From contig CANGTQ010000012.1 in NCBI GenBank assembly GCA_947456955.1, positions 1 through 64,000 on the forward strand: a stretch of DNA of 64,000 nucleotides, given 5' to 3'. Shown piece after piece: positions 61,430 through 64,000 of this stretch. Both the position numbers and the translations under genes were made by a program. The DNA comes from Flavobacteriaceae bacterium (GTDB lineage Bacteria; Bacteroidota; Bacteroidia; Flavobacteriales; Flavobacteriaceae). How positions within the stretch are numbered: position 1 is the first letter of the stretch; every line of letters begins with the position of its first letter. The notes below the pieces were generated by a model. That model searched no databases, was not told the DNA's origin, and worked only from the letters and a program-made list of their open reading frames with translations.

Positions 61430-62275
61430 TTATCTACTATTTATAAAATTATTGAATTCGGCCTTAGCTGTTTGGCTTTGAAAAATTGCAGTATGACCTC
61501 CTGGTATTTCAACAAATTGACGATTTTGGCAATTTGTACAACTTAATACATCTTGTTTAAAAGTTGGCCAAGAATACATTTGGATTGGCATATCATCTAA
61601 TCCTTGAACAAATAAAATATCTGATTTAAAACCATTTGTGAAATTAAGTAATGACCTTTGGTGGTAGGCATTAGAATTGTCAATTGTAGTTCCATATACA
61701 TTTCTTAAATTATTGCAAGGATAACTTGCAGGTGCTTGTCCATTTTCTTCCAATTGACATCTATAAACTAAATTTAAAGGACCTGGTGAATTTGCTATTA
61801 CACCGTTGGTTTGATGCATTGTATTTAGCCTTGTAGCCAAATAGCCACCCTGAGAATGTCCTGCTAAAAATATTTTTTTTACAGTAATACCTAATTCTTG
61901 GTTTGCTTTATGTTTTACCCATAACAAAGCAGCCTCTGCTTGCAGGATATTGTCGCCAAATAATATATTGAGTTGAGGATGCGCTACACTAACAATCATC
62001 ATATCTTGTCGGTTCAAAATGTTTTTAAATTGGTTAAGAGTAGTTTCAGCAGCAGTCAAAATAGCTGAATCACTTTGCACGGTGCCGTGATACGTAATTA
62101 ATACGTCAAATTCATTTCCTTCGGGTTTGTCAATTATTACATCTACGTTTACACTATTATAAGAAATAGACTTAGTAATTCTATAAGCCGAACTATTTGG
62201 GTTAGGCTGGTCTGACGTGTTATCTTTTTCGCACGATAAAAAAAACAACATGAATAATGGTATAAGAATTCTCAT
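61430..62275 (-). CDS. Alpha/beta-hydrolase lipoprotein
   Basis: A 281-residue lipoprotein with lipobox FFLSC (Cys15) and an alpha/beta hydrolase fold. The triad is visible: nucleophile Ser in AGHSQGG (about 145), Asp in VQGLDDMPI (about 224-232) and His in IPGGHTAIF (about 263). The oxyanion segment is ITYHGTV near 60. Two Cys pairs (YRCQLE..YPCNN and CTNCQN) may form disulfides in the periplasm or outside the cell. It resembles the PHB depolymerase/peptidase-like esterase group; the substrate is unknown. It is the first gene after the tRNA-Leu direct repeats, at the edge of an accessory region. Confidence 0.85.
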   Translation of the reverse strand: MRILIPLFMLFFLSCEKDNTSDQPNPNSSAYRITKSISYNSVNVDVIIDKPEGNEFDVLITYHGTVQSDSAILTAAETTLNQFKNILNRQDMMIVSVAHPQLNILFGDNILQAEAALLWVKHKANQELGITVKKIFLAGHSQGGYLATRLNTMHQTNGVIANSPGPLNLVYRCQLEENGQAPASYPCNNLRNVYGTTIDNSNAYHQRSLLNFTNGFKSDILFVQGLDDMPIQMYSWPTFKQDVLSCTNCQNRQFVEIPGGHTAIFQSQTAKAEFNNFINSR

Positions 62276-62352
62276 AAAATAAATTTTAAATATTTAATCA
62301 AACTAGACTGTTTTTATTTAAAAAAGTTTAATCTTCTAGATAATAAACTTAT

Positions 62353-62486
62353 CGCTAACGTTCCGCGACATGGAGTAGTTGCGATAATTTATTACTGATG
62401 ATTTCAAGTGCAAGACCCCATTTGAAAGTCTGAAGGACTTTCGGGAGAAGCGAGAACTACGCAGTTGCTATAAACGGATGTTAGTG
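62353..62486 (-). repeat. attC-like element 1 (134 bp)
   Basis: On the - strand it begins CACTAACATCCG and ends CGGAACGTTAGCG; the ends are complementary with a one-base offset, and inner AGTTGC/ATAGCAACT arms add partial symmetry. The start contains the stop codon of the upstream lipoprotein gene. Size, terminal inverted boxes and position after a small gene all match integron cassette recombination sites, but no integrase is in view. Confidence 0.45.
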
Positions 62487-62894
62487 ACAGTTTTCATTTT
62501 TTTTATATATATCTGTATAATCTCCGTTTTTTAATTCTAAGATAGAATTTGTCTTATTTATAATCTCATATTTGGTTGTATCTATGCTTGATGAACCATT
62601 CCCAATACTTTCAGTTACCAAGACCAATTTTCCTTCCTCAGTCCACCATTTTTTATAAAGTAAAGTTGCCATATTGATGGATTCTGCCGTTCCATTATTT
62701 TTAAGTGTAAAACCTTGTACTTCTTTTTCATTAATGGGATTAGGTTGCACCCATGAACCTACCAAAAGATTTGTTATATTTTCGGTTTTTGGGTCGGAGT
62801 CTGTTGCATTTGTTGCTTCTTGTTTTGATGTTTGATTACAAGATAGGAATGTAAATACTGCTAGAATTGTTATAGATAAAGCTTTTTTTGTCAT
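62481..62894 (-). CDS. Small lipocalin-like lipoprotein
   Basis: A 137-residue lipoprotein with signal peptide and lipobox FTFLSC (Cys19), a Thr/Asp/Glu-rich spacer, then a short beta-barrel-type domain starting LLVGSWVQPN (about 43-52) with FTLKNNGTAESINMATLLYKKW and KYEIINKTNSILELKNG, as in lipocalin-like domains of Bacteroidota. Function unknown, possibly ligand binding at the membrane. Its TAA stop is part of the attC-like element that follows, as in integron gene cassettes. Confidence 0.75.
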   Translation of the reverse strand: MTKKALSITILAVFTFLSCNQTSKQEATNATDSDPKTENITNLLVGSWVQPNPINEKEVQGFTLKNNGTAESINMATLLYKKWWTEEGKLVLVTESIGNGSSSIDTTKYEIINKTNSILELKNGDYTDIYKKNENCH

Positions 62895-62978
62895 TTCTTA
62901 GTTTTTTAATTATTCGTCCACTCAATATGGTTTTTGTAATAGCTGTCATCATCATTTTAGGTTTGAGGAGTAAATTGC

Positions 62979-63115
62979 CACTAACGGTTTGGCGCTTGGC
63001 GTAGAAGCGGATTTCGAAGCACTAAACTGTCTGCCACCACTGAACTTGATTCGAAACACAAAGCTTCATTTAACTACTGAACCGCCAATTGCATGTAGGT
63101 GCTGTTATACGTTCG
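62979..63115 (-). repeat. attC-like element 2
   Basis: On the - strand it begins CGTATAACAGCACC, contains CAATTGGCGG near the left and CGCCAAGCGCCAAACC near the right, and ends GTTAGTGGC, giving paired TTGGCG/CGCCAA arms and TAAC/GTTA ends over about 137 bases. It starts 5 bases after the stop of the nuclease-like gene, the same arrangement as element 1. Confidence 0.45.
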
Positions 63116-63119
63116 GTTT

Positions 63120-64000
63120 CTATTCCCATGTTTTTGTTTTTAGTCCTTCTGCTATCATTTTTATGTCTTCTGGAACTTCGTCCAATACGTTTTCAAGATT
63201 AAAAAATCTAACTCTGAAAATTCCCCCTGGACTTGTCTTTTTAAAGTCAGTTTTTGTGAAGTCGGATAAGAGGAAAAAACGATGGTCTTTTGCTACGCCC
63301 CAACCTTCATTAATTGACTCTTTAATTGCTTCAATCAGTTTTTGCTCTTGTTCTTTCGTTACTGGATACTTTGAATTTTTTACTTCAAGCCCATTTACTT
63401 CATCCCAATCAGCTTGAATCATATTTTCAACAAGTCCAATGTGTCTAACCGATTTCCATTTATAAATCCCGAGAAATTTGAAGTCACTATAACCCCTAGA
63501 TGCTAAGTCGAAGTAAAATTGATGTTTTACATTTAAGTCGTAAGATTGTCCACAAGCCATTGCCCTTAGAACATTATTGCTTCGTGGCATTAATCCCATT
63601 CCTAAACAGTAGCTTTCAAAATGTTCGTTAAGTCTTTGAAGATAATGTTCAAATTGATAATTACTTGCAAGTTCTTTCAATTGGTCAACTAAGTCTTGGT
63701 AAGTGACAGATTGGAAGTTAATTTTTCCAAGTTCTTTTAATTCGCTTAATCTATTCTCAATTTGTTCAATTTCTGTCTGAGAATATCTTGTTGAGCTTAA
63801 ATGAATTAGTAATTTGTATTCATTCGGGTCAAAGCTTTTGGAATACTTGACAAGTTTGTTTATCCATTCCAAGCCGTGAAGTTTGGTCTCAATGATAATT
63901 TTTGAAGCTTTTATTTGAATATGTCCGTCAATAATTCCGTTTCCACGATTTCCAACTTGTTGTCTGAAAGTCGGAATTACTTCGTATTGGTCAGAATCTT
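63120..64000 (-). CDS. PD-(D/E)XK nuclease-like protein (5' end beyond the window)
   Basis: The frame is open through the window edge at 64000, so the gene is partial; the TTG at 63872 is an internal codon, not the start. Upstream codons read VIPTFRQQVGNRGNGIIDGHIQIKASKIIIETKLHG, where IIDG plus IETK gives the Asp and Glu-x-Lys of a PD-(D/E)XK nuclease active site. The rest (ELKELGKINFQSVTYQDLVDQL; YPVTKEQEQKLIEAIKES; DHRFFLLSD) has no recognised domain. Low confidence on role: defence nuclease or restriction-like enzyme is plausible given the cassette-like setting. Confidence 0.65.
   Translation of the reverse strand, partial: DSDQYEVIPTFRQQVGNRGNGIIDGHIQIKASKIIIETKLHGLEWINKLVKYSKSFDPNEYKLLIHLSSTRYSQTEIEQIENRLSELKELGKINFQSVTYQDLVDQLKELASNYQFEHYLQRLNEHFESYCLGMGLMPRSNNVLRAMACGQSYDLNVKHQFYFDLASRGYSDFKFLGIYKWKSVRHIGLVENMIQADWDEVNGLEVKNSKYPVTKEQEQKLIEAIKESINEGWGVAKDHRFFLLSDFTKTDFKKTSPGGIFRVRFFNLENVLDEVPEDIKMIAEGLKTKTWE

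Overview
The window is a stretch of Bacteroidota chromosome, most likely a Flavobacterium or close relative. The DNA is AT-rich. Promoters follow the Bacteroidota pattern (TTTG, about 19-20 bases, then TAnnTTTG), and Shine-Dalgarno sites are not evident. Five secreted proteins end in type IX secretion (T9SS) type A sorting domains, and the set of conserved neighbours (glmS/DUF4270/GT5-half/panC/panD, a detached atpDC pair, an OlsF-type fused acyltransferase) is flavobacterial.

Layout: 1-5.5 kb holds metG, a HAD phosphatase, ssb, a small zinc-ribbon protein, an orphan peptidase C-terminus, an NAD-dependent epimerase and a coupled 54-residue membrane ORF. 5.6-8.8 kb is a deoC/aldehyde dehydrogenase operon in which the second dehydrogenase is a catalytically dead half. 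8.9-17 kb holds a 2-hydroxyacid dehydrogenase, a four-gene membrane operon (TM2, DUF2752, DUF4870-like, M48 protease), olsF, xth, an OmpA lipoprotein and an aldo/keto reductase. 17-28 kb carries three T9SS cargo proteins, two of them giant paralogues sharing a mosaic C-terminal third. 28.4-34.7 kb has recX and a biotin gene cluster (bioF, DUF2007 gene, bioD, bioA, a ketoacyl synthase) containing a 361-bp tandem duplication. 34.8-46.1 kb holds atpDC, a TonB receptor with an SGNH lipoprotein, and the glmS operon. 46.2-51.1 kb holds panC, panD, a flippase-like protein, an esterase-like protein and radA. 51.1-51.9 kb is a gene graveyard. 52-61 kb has bioB, ribF, two T9SS metalloproteases, pth, rplY and prs. 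From 61.2 kb a tRNA-Leu flanked by partial copies of its own ends leads into an accessory region with integron-like cassettes, ending in a PD-(D/E)XK-like nuclease gene cut by the window edge.

Most genes are housekeeping, but the repeat biology stands out. REP-like palindromes lie in frame inside at least six protein-coding genes, including three biotin genes. A structured RNA-like element occurs twice with compensatory base changes. Several intergenic repeat families are present, and a ketoacyl-synthase remnant next to bioB records past rearrangement of the biotin locus. No CRISPR array, prophage, transposase or integrase was seen.

All functional calls rest on motif recognition by eye. No database search was run.
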